Notes: generated by a model from the sequence alone, not told the origin. A stretch of 64,000 bases of DNA from Parietaria judaica (GCA_954871525.1 OX940870.1:16213501-16277500); one strand, 5' to 3'. Shown: positions 46,701-60,018, counted from the stretch's first letter. A program made the numbers and translations.

Positions 46701-49176
46701 AAGTTCTGAAAGTTGCTCAACTAAGACCGTCACTGACAACTTTGAACTAAGTCGTAAAAGATGATCAAATGGTAATTAATCTAAATCCTGAAGTGATCTT
46801 GAACCCCGACTGTTAGCTTGATTGTTCTTTTATTTTCTAGTTAAAGAACACAACATAATGATGTTCCCAAAGCCGCTATATTGGGAACATGATAGTCGAC
46901 AGGGAAGGGTAGCTCGATCACAGATATGGATATCACATTGGTTTTTACTAAGTCAAGATGATTCCCGGAATTGTCGGTCGTGAGAAGTAGTACAAGGACT
47001 CATGCGCATCTTACGTCTCGAAATTGTAAGTGATTCGTCTACAATACCACTGATGGAATTCAGGAAGAAAAGCACTGAGGGGCTAAACGGTAAAACGCCT
47101 GCTCAAGTGTGAATCATCAAGTGAAAGATTAATCACTGGAATTTGATTATATCACTGGACACCTTGAAAGAAAAAGAATATATTATTCGCATCACTAAAG
47201 AGTACAGCTTCGGGTTTTTAGTGGAGTAACACCGGAGTTAACTGATTAATCTGTTTGAGCTTAAGTGATGTGGGTCCATAGTCCCCAGGATAGCTTTGTA
47301 AAGGACCAATCGTATAATTAGAATATTTTTTACTCTAATTTATGATATAACTATTGAAACTAATGCTTGTGTCAAGTTTTGAAAAGTTTCAAAAAGTTGC
47401 GGCGAAAGTACCTTAAGTTTGCCAAAGAAATAGCTAATCGGAAAAAGTCAAAACTGGAATAAATTTTCAGCATAATTGTTGTAGTAAATATAATTATAAG
47501 AGTTTTTCCTTCTATGATTTTATGTGTAAGATCAACAGAGAAAAAGATATGAATTATTGATCATAACAATAGGTTTTGTTAATTCATGAGAATTACTTAA
47601 AGATAAAATTAATTGGCTAGGTCCATTGGGTTTAATCTTGGCTTATGGTAAGAGTGAAAATTTGGCCAAGCCTTGGTGGATAGGCCCACTAGGTATTTTC
47701 CTTATCATATTTTAATAAAAATTTAATTATGTTAATTATCATGATAAACGTATTAGGTAAGATTTTGAATCATGGAAATTACCAAGCTTGGTTACCAAGC
47801 AATGAGTTGGCGATTTTGAAGCATGATAGAAATCGAATTTTATGTATTATGGTAATTTAAGATACTAATTAATCATACTCAAATATGGTATTAATCTAAA
47901 TTAAATAAATAAGAATTGTATCATGAATATTAATTGTGCATGAATCATAAGAGCTTGATTTGCAAGTTTTAAATAAATATTTATATTGCATGAGAATTAA
48001 TATTGATTGATTCATAACATTATTTAATTGATAGGTTATTTACAAATAAGGAAAAGATTGATAAATCATGAATCACCTAATTTGATTTAATTGGAATTAA
48101 TTCTTTGTTAAAAATAATAATAGAAATCGCATAAACCTATTCATGGAATGGGATTGGATATCCTGGTATTTATTTAAATGAAAGAAAATATATTTCCTTG
48201 ATTAAAATATGATGAAATCGAATTTCGCCTTATGTGGGCAACATTTGATTTTCATGATACATATTTTAATCATATGAAATTAAATCTTAGGTATTTTAAT
48301 CATAATAATTTTGAGACCTATCTAAATGGGAAGGTTGGAATTAGTTCTTGAATGATTTATAATTAACACTAATTGGGGTCAATGGATTGACACTAATTAA
48401 GGTTGATTGATTTATCTATAATTGGAAGTAATGTGTGCATGCCCTTTTACTATAAATACAAGGCATAGGCATCACATTCTAACAACACTCTCACATGCAA
48501 AACTCGAGCTCTTTCTCTCTAAAGAGCTCTCGAATTTTCTCTCTAGAAATTCGGCTAGTCTATAAGCTACGAAGTTCCGTCAAGCAAAGCCCGTGCTTTG
48601 TGTACGAGGAATTTCTAGAGAATATCCTGGAAGGCTTTGGGAGTTTCCTTGTCGTCTTAGAAGTTGTGAAAAAGCTCTGCTCAACCTCCCTAGGCGCATT
48701 CACCAAGACCGGCGGAAGCTCTGCCCAAATTCAGAAAGCGTAGTGGAAGTCATCGTGAGATTTAGGTACGGCCTTATGCATTGGGTAAATAAATGCAAAA
48801 TCATTTTATTGCTTTATTTATTTCCTTGACTTGAATTAATAATGACATGTTTGAATAAATAACTAATTGATTAACCGATCGAATCTCTGGTATCTCGGTG
48901 CTCGATTCTAGAAAAGAAAGTAACGTCGGAAAGTGTAAAATGGGCCTTTCCGTGTAATTTTTTTTAAAGGTTACCCCGGGGGATCGAAGGCCCATCCCGA
49001 GATATGACGGAGGGGACATTAATATTTTTCCCAACACTAAGGAACAAACATTCTATTTTACTCTACCAGAAACTATAATAAGATTAACATAATAAGCACC
49101 ATCTTTTATTCAACGACTTTTCATAATCTTTTACAAATGGATAAAAAATAGCTTGTTTAATGACACATATCCAACA
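43746..49176 (-). repeat. Copia 3' LTR (copy b), split by a nested solo LTR
   Basis: The parts 43746-46318 and 49042-49176 are collinear with 5' LTR copy c (53962-56714). Without the insertion it is about 2.7 kb. It lacks the terminal 60 bp that copy c has, ending at CATCCGGGTAACATTT. LTRs of this length are long for Copia elements. Confidence 0.85.
46324..49036 (+). mobile_element. Solo LTR of a related Copia subfamily with 5-bp target duplication
   Basis: The termini are TGTTGGGCATACTGCCC and TTTTTCCCAACA. The pentamer CTAAG flanks both sides (46319-46323 and 49037-49041), and the uninterrupted site TATGAACTAAGGAACAAAC is preserved in LTR copy c near 56570. It is 2713 bp, in the opposite orientation to its host LTR. 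It shows family resemblance to that LTR (CCCTTAAAC, GTAAAAG and GGTGGGAGCC in order). No internal region or primer-binding site is present. Confidence 0.93.
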
Positions 49177-49379
49177 ATCTCCCACTTGTACTTACAAAAG
49201 ATGACCCATGTATTTCAGATCCATATTCTCTAGATGCATCCTAAATATTTTCATTGGCAACGTCTTGGTGAATGAATCAACCAGATTGTCTTCCGATGCT
49301 ATTTTCACAACCCTTACGTCGCCACGACGTACAATTTCTCGTATGAAATGGTATTTGCATTCTATATGTTTTGCCTTGT

Positions 49380-50920
49380 TTTGGTCTCTAGGCTATTTAG
49401 AATTTGCCACCTGGCCACTTTTTTCACAGTATAGTGTTTGGGGCACATCTACATTAGGAACTACTCCATCTCCATGTAGAAATTCTTGAGCCAAATTGAT
49501 TATTTGGCTGCCTCACAGGCTGCCACATATTCAGCTTCCATTGTGGAATCTGCGATACATGATTGCTTTAAACTTCTCCAGAATATCGCTCCAACAGCAA
49601 GGGTGAACACTGCTCGTGACGTCGACTTTATCGTGTCTCTATCAGACATAAAGTCTTAATTACTGTATCCTAGTGGATTCAGTTCTGAGCCTGAAAACAC
49701 TAAAATATAATCTCTCGTTCTCCGAAGATACTGGAGGATGGTCTTCACTGCAGTCTAGTGAGTCATACCAGGATTGGATTGGTACCCGCCTCATCTTGTC
49801 TTGCTCTTCGGGAGAAGTTGGGCACTGTTTCCTATCAATGAACACTCCATGTCTGGTTGGTAAAATTACCTCCCTTGGAGTTTTCCATCACAAAACGTTC
49901 AAGCACCTTATCAATGTAGGCTTCTTGAGATAAACCTAGAAGCCTGTTGTTCCGATCCATAATATACGGATCCCTAGAACATAACCGGCTTCTCCCATGT
50001 CCTTCATTTGGAATTGCGTAGATAGCCACGCTTTCACGTCCGATAGCCTATTCACATTGTTTCCAATGAGAAGAATATCGTCGACGTATAGAACAAGGAA
50101 TATCTCCACGGTATCATCATTGAGCTTATATATTCAGGCCTCAGTGATGTTCTGTATGAATCCATAGGTCTTGATGGTCTCATCAAACCTTATATTCTAA
50201 GATTTTGAAGCTTGCTTCAATCCATAAATGGATTTCAGTACTCTACAAACTTTCCCTTCTTGACCCTTTTGCACGAACCTGTGTGGTTGGTCCATATAGA
50301 TGTTCTCGTTAATGTACCCGTTCAAGAAAGAAGTTTTGACGTCCATCTGCCAAATCTCGTAATAAGACTACACGCTATGGCCATGAGAATACGGATTGAC
50401 TTGTACTTAGCGACTGGACCGAAGGTATCATCAAAATCAATACATTCTCTCTGGGTAAAACCTGTAGCCAATAATCTAGCCTTGAAGGTTTCAACCTTCC
50501 CATCCACTCCTCTCTTTCTCTTTTATACTCATTTACAACCAATGGTTTTTAAGCCATCCAGTAAGTCTACAAGTTCCCAGACTTCGTTAGAATCCATTAG
50601 TTCTATTTCTTTGTTCATGGCTTCCTGCCATTCTTCCTTATCGGAATCTTCCATGGCTTGCTTAAAGCTCATAGGATCTTCCACACTAGTGTTTTTCACA
50701 GCTAGGTGAAATTCCAACTGGGTGTGCTCGTAGTGTTCAACAAGTCTTTTGGAACCTCCCACTATGCCTGAGTACTCCCAAATTTTCTTTGAGAAACTTT
50801 AACTTGGATTACTCGCAGTATTGGTTTCTTGAAAACCTCCCACTACATCTGAGTATCCTTTTGTTCTGATCTTGGGACCGTGGTTTCCATACTCTTTTTC
50901 AACAATAGACACTGTTGGTG
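49380..50920 (-). pseudogene. Copia reverse transcriptase and RNase H remnants
   Basis: In minus-strand order: MSFKQAMEDSDKEEWQEAMN (about 50680), FKARLLATGFTQRECIDFDD and TFGPVAKYKSIRILM (about 50400-50490), then GLSQEAYIDKVLERF (about 49900), the block around 49660-49845, and SRAVFTLAVGAIFWRSLKQS and DSTMEAEYVAACEAA (about 49510-49600). These are the Copia RT entry, palm and RNase H blocks in the correct order. Numerous stops and frame changes show that it is dead. The integrase part is not recognisable upstream. Confidence 0.85.
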
Positions 50921-51566
50921 AAAAATATGACCTTTTTGTCATATTATTCTTCGTCATGACAAATGTAAATCTTTAAATTCATTATCTATTAATCAAGGTG
51001 ATTAAAAATGACATATGTTTTAAACAAAAACATTATAGCAAATTTTGGATACTATAGGTAAAAAGTAATCATGTCACAATTTTTATTTTTATACGAATAT
51101 TGCAAAATAATTCCAAGGAAAAGAGCATCTTATTATTTTAGAATTATCCCATGCAATATAAATATCCAAAAATAAAATGAGGTCTTAATAATGCAAAAAT
51201 TAAAGTTAACAACAAACTTAAATCAAAATTAAACTTAAAGCATGCTTCCTTCTTCGAGACACTCGAATACTAGCTACTATTGTTTTCAGCAGAGCTTCCA
51301 TTTATAGAGCTCATGCTTCTACCTAAAAGGAAGCAAATGTTAGTAAATTAATCTATGGATCCGAGATGAAATCTCTCCAATAAAAAACTAATTTTGGGTT
51401 TCAACAGAAGAGTTTTTACCTCTCCATGCCCGTAGATGTTCCTAGAACATAGTGTGCCGCCTATTTGCTCTTGGTTTGAGCCAATATTCGATGCATAAGG
51501 CTCCATCTCCATTTTTCTTTTTAGCAGAAGCCACTTCTGTTTAAAAAAAAAACGTTTGCAATTATT
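50921..51566. other. AT-rich part of the Copia internal region without recognisable coding sequence
   Basis: The Copia integrase should lie between gag and RT, but I see no integrase motifs here. Two similar phrases (AATCTATGGATCCGAGAT near 51350 and a close copy near 51577) are direct repeats about 230 bp apart. Confidence 0.4.
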
Positions 51567-52068
51567 TTAGAATTTTAATCTATGGATCTGAGATTGTGAA
51601 TCTCTCCAATAAAATCTTGACAAATTGTTCAGTAGGGTTTTACCCTTTTGTGAATTGATGTGTAGGTTACAACGGAGTTGACAAGCCAATCTTTTTTTTT
51701 TTGTTCCACACTGGAAACATATTGCTGATAAACCAACTTTTTTCTTTCCTCTAGGTAAAGATTTCGATTCAGTCTTTTGCTTGTTATCTTTTGCAACTAC
51801 CTCCTTGACAAGATTCGTTACTTTATTCCCCTTTTTCAATAGTCTCTTATTTTCATCATGAGATGTTTTGAGGAACCAGTCTTTGTAGGCTTGATCTTTG
51901 TGTGGATATTGATCAAGATAGTGAGCAAGCAAGTTGTACTCACTGTCATACAAGATCCATTCAGTATCTTTCTCAAAGATTGTTGGTCGCCTCGTTGAAT
52001 TTTTCTCAAAAGGTGAATAAGAGTCAACATATTATTGTTCATCATCCGAGATGTTAATCAGATCAGAC
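51567..52068 (-). pseudogene. Unassigned gag-like ORF in the Copia interior
   Basis: Read from an ATG near 52068 on the minus strand, the frame opens MSDLINISDDEQ, meets one stop, then continues for about 120 residues including YNLLAHYLDQYPHKDQAYKD. It ends with a Lys-rich stretch and a Cys-containing segment starting AICFQCG near 51685, which resembles the start of a CCHC zinc knuckle. It does not look like typical Copia gag. It could be an unusual gag or a captured fragment of another reverse-transcribing element, possibly an endogenous pararetrovirus. I cannot decide. Confidence 0.4.
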
Positions 52069-52069
52069 A

Positions 52070-53946
52070 TTGTAACTGACATTGAAAAAGAAACTTATTA
52101 GACTTTATTATAGGTAGAATGTTTTAGAAAAAATATTTCGGTTCGAAGAAAAAAAATATTTCGGTTCGAAATAATCATATGATGCAAACATGTTCCGGGA
52201 AAACGTTAATGAAACCCTTTAACTATTTCGTGATAATTTAACCGATTGTACGCGTTGTTGCCGTCGTCAGTGTCATGGTCACTCTAGGGTAACGCGCGGT
52301 ATCAACCTTGTAGTTTGGTTAAACTAAGGTTTAGTTATAAACTTAATTAATATTCAAAACAAGAACTATCAAAGTTCCCTATGATTATTAACTATCACCA
52401 TAGACGGTCGGGAAGCACCAACTTCTGTGCACGCTTAACCCATTATTTTTGGTTCTCGGGATCCACTCGGAAACGTCGTCCTTGGGGAATGGTCACATTA
52501 GGGTGACTCGCGATCCATTTCCAATATTCCTTCGTCCCTATATTCTTTGGGAACTATCACGGTGTCAAACCTTCCACAAGCACACCTTCCTTGGGTTATA
52601 AACACACTAAGGTGACTCGAGGCGGTGTGGTTAGTAGACCTTGTGACAGTAATAATGGAGACCTTTGTTTTATTATATTCTTGCCATTGTTCTTATAATA
52701 TAACATTTTTAGTTTATCAAGTTATAAAACTTAATGTATAAACCATCTATTAATTACTCATAAAAAGTTTTTATCTTGGCTTTTATTAATTACTGAGCGT
52801 AATAATTAAGTAAGCCTAACTTTTTTTTATGTTTATTACTTTGTCGGTAGTGATACATCAAGTTGTACGCTCTCCAGGTATATGGGAGGGTCCTAACCGG
52901 TCACCCAGAAGTGGATGGTGAACTGTCCCCACTTTTGATTCCCTCTTCCTTAGACACGATTGTACGTTTGAAATTTTTCCGACTAATAATAAACATTTTT
53001 ATATTCACTGTTCATTATTTATATCTATCCTATACCGACATATTAATAATGATCAAAACATAGACACTATGTTTAAGAGTTATGAAAATAGGTAATAACA
53101 AATTATATCTATGATGAATATTTATAATTTCATGTTAATGATACTTATTCTCTAGGAATTATCATTAAACATTTTAGTTCCCATTAATAATTATTTATGA
53201 AATATTAAAAATAAGACAGTGATATTTTATTCGAATTACATATCATCCACATTTTAATGCATTAAATAAGACAATGTTATTTAATTATTAAATAACATCC
53301 ATATTTAATTTTATGAATTATTAAAATAAGACAATGTTATTTATCCGGAAATAACACCCATATATTAATTTAAATTAATTAAACATAATTAATTTTGATT
53401 CGTAAATATTTATTTCATTAATAATAATTAATAACCCAGGGTATCTCGGTCTGAATAAAAATCTGGCCTTATTTAAAAAACAAATTGCACGTGGGCCTTC
53501 CGGACTTAAGCCCGGGCCAACATGCCTGCGGATTGGGCGCGCCAAGCCCCCCGGGAAGGCCAGGGCAGCGTGCGCCTCGGGCTGGGGCTGCATGCCCATC
53601 ACGTTGCTAGGCAACGAGGCCCGCAGCCCGCGCGCGTGGCTCGCATGGTGCGCGCCAACGTCGCCCTCGAGGCCTTGGCGTGGGCCTTGCTCGTTGGCCT
53701 GGTGCGCAAAACCCTGGGGCTGTTTCGGCAGCCCCTGTTCGCACCCACAACGGGCCGGGCTGCACCGTGCAGCCCGGCCTCATTACCCGGTCCGACTATT
53801 TGGGTCGGGTAATAATTATTATATTAAATTAATATTTAAAATATCTAGAAATTAAAATTTTCATTTTTAAATAATTAATTTATTCATCAAAGAATTTGTT
53901 CTTTAAACCGTTAATTAAATTATGTAATTATTTATCCTTGAACCAT
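52070..53946. other. Non-coding interior next to the Copia primer-binding site, with a GC-rich island
   Basis: The stretch 52250-52680 has short recurring phrases around GGTGACTCG and GGGTGACTCGCG. The stretch 52960-53500 is very AT-rich, with three near copies of AATAAGACAATGTTATTTA-like sequence (about 53210-53345). The stretch 53510-53815 is a GC-rich island whose open frames on both strands carry no family features. No gene is supported. Confidence 0.45.
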
Positions 53947-53959
53947 GGCTCTGATACCA
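53947..53959 (-). other. Primer-binding site of the Copia element
   Basis: The minus strand reads TGGTATCAGAGCC, complementary to initiator tRNA-Met, two bases inside the LTR end at 53962. Confidence 0.9.
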
Positions 53960-53961
53960 AT

Positions 53962-56714
53962 TGTTGGGAATCACGTCTTGGATCTCAAATAAATTATCAC
54001 GAATTGTGCTTCCAAACCGTCCGGGTAACATTTCAAAAATTATTTTATAGTGGAAAACTTGTTATCCCTACAACGGTCTGGATATCACCTAATAACCATA
54101 TCACAAGATCTGATAAACATTATGTAATTTAATATTTATAAATCATTGTTAATAATCTAGTCAATAGGAAAGAAATAAAAAACAGTAAATGGTCGCATTT
54201 ATTAACCCAATGCATAAGAGCGTACCTTAGTTGACGATTTCCGGCTATGCGTTCTGAACTTGGCAAGGCTCTGCCGGTGTTGAGGTAAGCACCTGTGATC
54301 TCCTTGGATATTGTCTTGGACTCCTCCTACCGAAGCGTGGGCTACGCCGGCAGGACTCCATCGACAACATTTAACTGATGGTTCTTTTTAAGATTCCGGA
54401 GACTTTGTCTCTTAAGGCGAACCAGAGAGAGGTCAGAGAAAAATTTGCAGAACCTTAAGGAGAGGGGGAGTTCAAATTTTTCTCTAGAGAGAGGTGTGTA
54501 AAATGTTTCGAACGCGCTCCCTATTTATAGGCTCAGACTATAACCGAATTGGAGATTTTTCCTCCCAAATTTTGAATTCTACTAATTAAATATAATCAAT
54601 TATCTCAATCAAATGGTCCAGATTTAATCTTATCTAAATCCAATGGATATAATTAATTAAGGATTTAATTAAATAAGAAATTCAAGATAAGATCAAATAA
54701 TTTAATCATATCATCTTATCCTTAATTTATTCTTATTATATATATGTATATAATAAAATTCTAATTCTAATTATCTAGATCAACGGTTGAGGTAAACCTT
54801 AAACCGATCTTATGGATCAAATTAATTCAGCATAAAATCAAAATGCCTTAGGGTTTTATCAAAAACCCTAATTCGAATTCTTATCCATCATTAATTCAAA
54901 ATTTATATATAATATATATGATTAATTAATTTTTAATTCGACGGTAAAGATTAAATCTTAAAACTGATCCAGCATATATAATTAATTAAATAAATTCGAA
55001 ATACCTACGCTTGGTCACCAAGCTATCAATTTCAAATTACATTTAGGGTTAAAATCAGTTATCCTAATCCAACGGTTGATATCAAATACTAACCGATCCA
55101 ATTGTTTAAATTGATTTTAGGGTTTTGTTAAAATACTAAAACATTTGGTACTTATGCCGCAAATATAGAAAGACCAAATCATATCATTCGAATTCACTAT
55201 GGTTTCATCTCATGAGACCCAATTCGAATTTACACATATTAAACATATAGTAAATATATATTTTTATTTATTAACATAGATCCATTAATTTTTAATTAAT
55301 TAATAATATGATATTAATAATTAAATCCAATAATTAAATTATATTAATATCCTATGGTCTCAATATCACACATTCAAATGTCATGGTGACACACCATCAT
55401 TTAAATTCATTACATGTGATTTAATTTCATAGTTTACCGAAACGATCATAAACTTAGAAATTCTCTAAATCACAAACCGTACGTCGAAACGACTCGGTTC
55501 CAAAATAAAAGTTTCTTAGAATTCAATTTCCAAAATATTTTTTGTGACAGAAAATCCAAATTCTACTTTATTTTTTAAGCTAAATTTCATTTACCAGGAT
55601 ATAGTAATATTGCCACGCTACTGATAAAACTATCTGATATCTGACATGAGTTCAGTTTTGTAGATCTTGCCAAATGATTAAAAAATATCAACTTGTTTGT
55701 TTCACCTACGTATCATCCATTACGAAGCTATCCTGGAGACCATGGACCCGTATCACTTAAGCTCCAACGAACTGCTAGGATGTTCGTCAAACCTCTGTAT
55801 AATTCCACTATAAACCTGAGGCTGCACTCTTTAGTGATACAATATATATTATTCCCTTAATTACAGCAGGGTTTCCATTGATATAATCAATTCGGGTTAT
55901 TGATCTTTCACTTGGTGATCCACACATGAGCAGACGGTTTTTACTGTTTTGCCCCTCATTGCATTTTCATCCTTGACTCAGTAAATAATATCATGAGTAT
56001 ACCTCTTATGGTTTCGATTCATAAGTTGCGCATGGGTACCTCTCACTTCTCACCACCGACAACCAAGGGAATCGTCATGACTCTAAAGAGAGCTGTGTGA
56101 TGCCTATGTCTATGACCAAGCTACCTTCACTGCTGACCATCATGGTCCCAAAATAATAGTATTGGGAACAGCCGTAGTATGTTGTGTTCTTTAACGGTTA
56201 AATTAAAAAACAATCAGGCCAGCATCTCAGACTCATGGTTACTCAGGACTTAGATTGAATATCCATTTGATCATCATACTAGTTACTAAACACCAAGTTA
56301 TGAGTGACGGTCTTATATGCTAACTTCTTGAGTTTAAGTCAGGTCCAGTCCAGTATGAAGACACTTCATAATTAATGCACTTCCAGTGAGTGTGACACAC
56401 ACAAAATCCAGAATAGGATTGTCACTTAGTCACATTAATGACCTTATACAATTAATGGGCTCCCACCCAGTTAATCAGGTCATAGAAATTTTAAGTTCAT
56501 TTCGTATGATTATTAATTCTTCCTCACATTGACTCTGTTGTGATAATAATAACATAATAGCATCCTTTATGAACTAAGGAACAAACATTCTATTTTACTC
56601 TACCAGAAACTATAATAAGATTAACATAATAAGCACCATCTTTTATTCAACGACTTGTCATAATCATTTACAAATGGATAAAAAAATAACTTGTTTATGG
56701 ACACATGTCCAACA
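53962..56714 (-). repeat. Copia 5' LTR (copy c), complete
   Basis: It is 2753 bp with inverted termini TGTTGG and CCAACA. This is the best-preserved copy and the reference for copies a, b and d. It has no coding content. Confidence 0.88.
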
Positions 56715-57084
56715 ACTTTGTTCCTCGCCTCCCACGCATTAGTGGGCGGTAGTGACTTTACTTTCTTCCCCTTCTTGTCTGAAAAAGTCAAAAAGCAAAA
56801 TAACTTAGCAAAAACCCGAACAGACATACACACCAACAAGGAAAAATTAGAATTTTACCAATCTCACGAGCCCACGCATTCGTGTTCTCATTCCATGTAC
56901 CAAAAGCCCCCAGACAAGACTTAAAGATAAAGTACTCCTCCTGCCACCCATCATATTTTTTTGGGATACCCTTAATGAAATCCCCCTTATGACCCTTAAC
57001 CGAAATATAAAACCTACTCGTTGCCCGAGAAGTTTTCTTGATCGTAAAAACTCTAAGCATGTCATGAAGTGACAGGTGATGACC
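56715..57084 (-). pseudogene. Fragment of the antisense ORF of the Tat-type Gypsy element (N-terminal side)
   Basis: On the minus strand the frame from about 57084 reads HHLSLHDMLRVFTIKKTS and FYISVKGHKGDFIKGIPKKY then DGWQEEYFIFK. A probable GT-AG intron (about 56860-56777) leads to KKGKKVKSLPPTNAWEARNK. The WxxxFF-type block resembles the plant family often called putative gypsy-type transposon protein, which Tat elements carry in antisense before the 3' LTR. The frame is cut by Copia LTR c at 56714 and by LTR d at 57085. Confidence 0.6.
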
Positions 57085-60018
57085 TGTTGGACATGTGTCC
57101 TTAAACAAGCTGTTTTAACCCATTGTAAAAGATTATGACTTGTCGTTGAATAAAGATACTACTTATTATGTTAATCTTATTATAGTTTCTGGTAGAGTAA
57201 AATAGAATGTTTGATCCATAGTTCATAATGGAATGCAATTATGTTATTATCATCACACCCGAGTTAACCTAAGGAAGAATTGTATGTGACCTGATTAACT
57301 GGGTGGGAGCCCATTAATCGGATAGGGTCATTAATGTGACTAAGTGATATAATCCTATTCTTGATTAAGTGTGTGTCACACTCACTAGAAGTTCATTAAG
57401 TATGAAGCGTCTTCATAATGGACTGGACCTGACTTAAAATTCGGAAGTTATCATATAAGACCGTCACTGATAACTTGGAGTTGAGTCACTAGTAGATGAT
57501 CAAATGGATATTCGATCTAAGTCTTGGGTCTGATCTGTTGACTTGATTTTTATTTGATTTAACTGTTAAAGAACACAATATATTGTTGTTCCCAACACTA
57601 TTATTCTGGGAACATGATAGTCAACAGTGAAGGTAGCTTGATCATATACATGGGCATCACACAACTCTCTTCAGAGTCAAGACTATTCCCTTGATTGTCG
57701 ATGGTGAGAAGTGAGATATACCCATGGCCAGCGTATAACTCGTAATCATAAGTGGGTTGCTCATAATATTATCGACTGAGTTAAGGATGAAATTGTAGTG
57801 AGAGGCAATACGGTAAAAATCGCCTGCTAATGTGTGGATCATCAAGTGAAAGATTAATAACTAGAATTTGATTGTATCAATGGACACCTTGCTATAAAAG
57901 GGAACAATATATATTGTATCACTAAAGAGTGCATTCTCGTGTATAGTGGAATTACACCGAGGTTAATGAACTTCTAGCGATTCGTTAGAGCTTAAGTTAT
58001 ATGGGTCCATGGTCCCCAAGATAGCTCCAGAACGGATGATACGTACGTGATTAAATATATGTTTGTTTAATCATTTGACAAGATTTATAAAACTGAAGTC
58101 GGTGTCAGACTTCGGATAGTTTTACCGCGGCAAAAGTACCAAAGTTTGGTACCGGAAATGTAACTGTCAAAAGATGAATGAATTGAATTTTGTCATCAAC
58201 TGGAAAGTTGTATAAAATTTAATTCTCTGCAATTTATCTTTTGGAACCGAGTCGATGCGACTGACGGTTTGTGATTCATGGATTTAATGAGTTTAACCTA
58301 AAGTTTTGGGTTGCATTAATTAAATCACGTGTCACAAATAAAATGGTGGGTTTGTCCCACGACATTTTAATGTGTGATATGAGAGAGTAAAAATTATAAT
58401 ACAATTTAATTATTTGGATTTAATTATTAACAAAATTTATTCCGGATTATTAATAATTAGTTAATAATTAATAGATTTATATTATATATTAATATATATT
58501 GAAATGCTGCACCTAACGTTTTAGCGTGACCGAGAAATACATGAAGATTGTTTAAACCAAGGTTTTAAATACCGCTTGTCAATGTCGTTTCGCACTTTTC
58601 ATTTTACGGATATATCGCTTGTCGATGTGTATCTGATAGGTAAGTTAATGGATATGTCGATGGATATATCGTTTCGCATATTCTCGAAAAAAGATTTTCG
58701 ATGGACATGCCGATGGATATTCGAGAAATTTAATACCTTGGTTTAAACAACAATCAGATTCGTGTATATATATTAATAATATATATATATATATAAAGGA
58801 AAAGTCAAATTACCAACCTGCGAGTGCGTGCCAAGCAAGTGTACGTGTGAATCTGTTATGCAATTATTGCATAATTGCAGGATAAGTACCTACTGTTTAG
58901 GTACTTTAGATAAAACTTTGAAATTAATTTAATCCATTGGATCGGTCTAGATTTAATCTTCACCGTTGGATTAGGAATTAATTTATTATATAAATAAAAA
59001 GGGAATTCGAATTTTAGACATGTTTATCAAGCCCTGGTATTTAAATTTTCTCTAAGTAATTTAATCCATTGGATCGGTCTAAGATTTAATCTTAACCGTT
59101 GGATTGGAAATGAATATTTTATTTATTTAAAAAGGGATTTCGAGATTAATAGATAATGATAAACTTGGTGACCAAGTTTGGTGGTTGAGAAATTCTCTTA
59201 GTCAATCTAATCCATTGGATCAGTCTACATTTAATCTGGACTGTTGGAGTAGATTTATTTATTATTTAAAATTTGAAATTAATCCTAGGATTAATCTGAG
59301 CCATTGGTTTTCGACCAATCCGATGATCCGGATGAAGGGAATATCTCTCAGGTGATTGGAATTGAACTCTATAAATAGAAAGCTCATTTCACACTTTTCA
59401 ATACACCTTCAGAGCTCAAATTTTTGTGGCCCCTTATTAGGGGATGATAAAATTGACTCTCCTCTCTCCCCCCCGGTTCGGCTTTGTGAGATCTTTTCTC
59501 CGGTTGCTTCAAAAGAACCATTAGTTAAATATTTGTCAGAGTCCTGTCATCGAAGCCCACGCTTCGGTACGAAGATTCCAGGAGAATATCCCGGAATATC
59601 ATGGGAGTTTTCTTAGCACCGGCGGAGCCCTGTCAAAGTTAGAACGCGCAGCCGGAAGTCGTCCATGAGGTACGACCTTATGCATTGGGTCAATAAATGC
59701 AAAATTTCTATTATTGTTTTTATTTATTTTCCATAAACATTAAATTTAATAATATTGTTATGAAATTAATTGTGATAATTAAATTGCCAATTATTTATCC
59801 GATCGCTTTATCCAAATTACTCGATGTCAGTACATCGTTACGGAGTAACTATTCTGACTTAAAATTATTTTTAAAAACTAAACGGACGAACTGATGAGAG
59901 CGGAATATTCGAGGTGATTTAGACGGGACGTTAAAAGTATTTTTTATGAATTTGAAATCAAAGCTATTTCGTTATTTATTCAAGGACATTCGCATATTAG
60001 CAGATCCGATTTCCAATA
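57085..60018 (+). mobile_element. Copia-family LTR in forward orientation (copy d) with primer-binding site
   Basis: It starts TGTTGGACATGTGTCC and is collinear, in the opposite direction, with copy c. Its end is degraded (TTCCAATA at 60011-60018), followed by TGGTATCGGAGC (60021-60032), an initiator-tRNA-Met site with one change. It therefore looks like the 5' LTR of another Copia insertion whose remaining body is missing. Its length is 2934 bp. Confidence 0.75.

Larger units (their letters stand above)
43746..56714 (-). mobile_element. Copia retrotransposon (minus strand) with both LTRs and decayed pol
   Basis: In minus orientation the order is 5' LTR 56714-53962, primer-binding site TGGTATCAGAGCC (53959-53947), internal region, RT and RNase H remnants, purine-rich tract AAGTGGGAGAT (within 49177-49190) and 3' LTR from 49176 down. 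The 3' LTR lacks about 60 bp at its far end (43746) and is split by a solo LTR. Because the end is missing, no target duplication can be checked. It lies in the antisense ORF of the Gypsy element. Confidence 0.85.
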
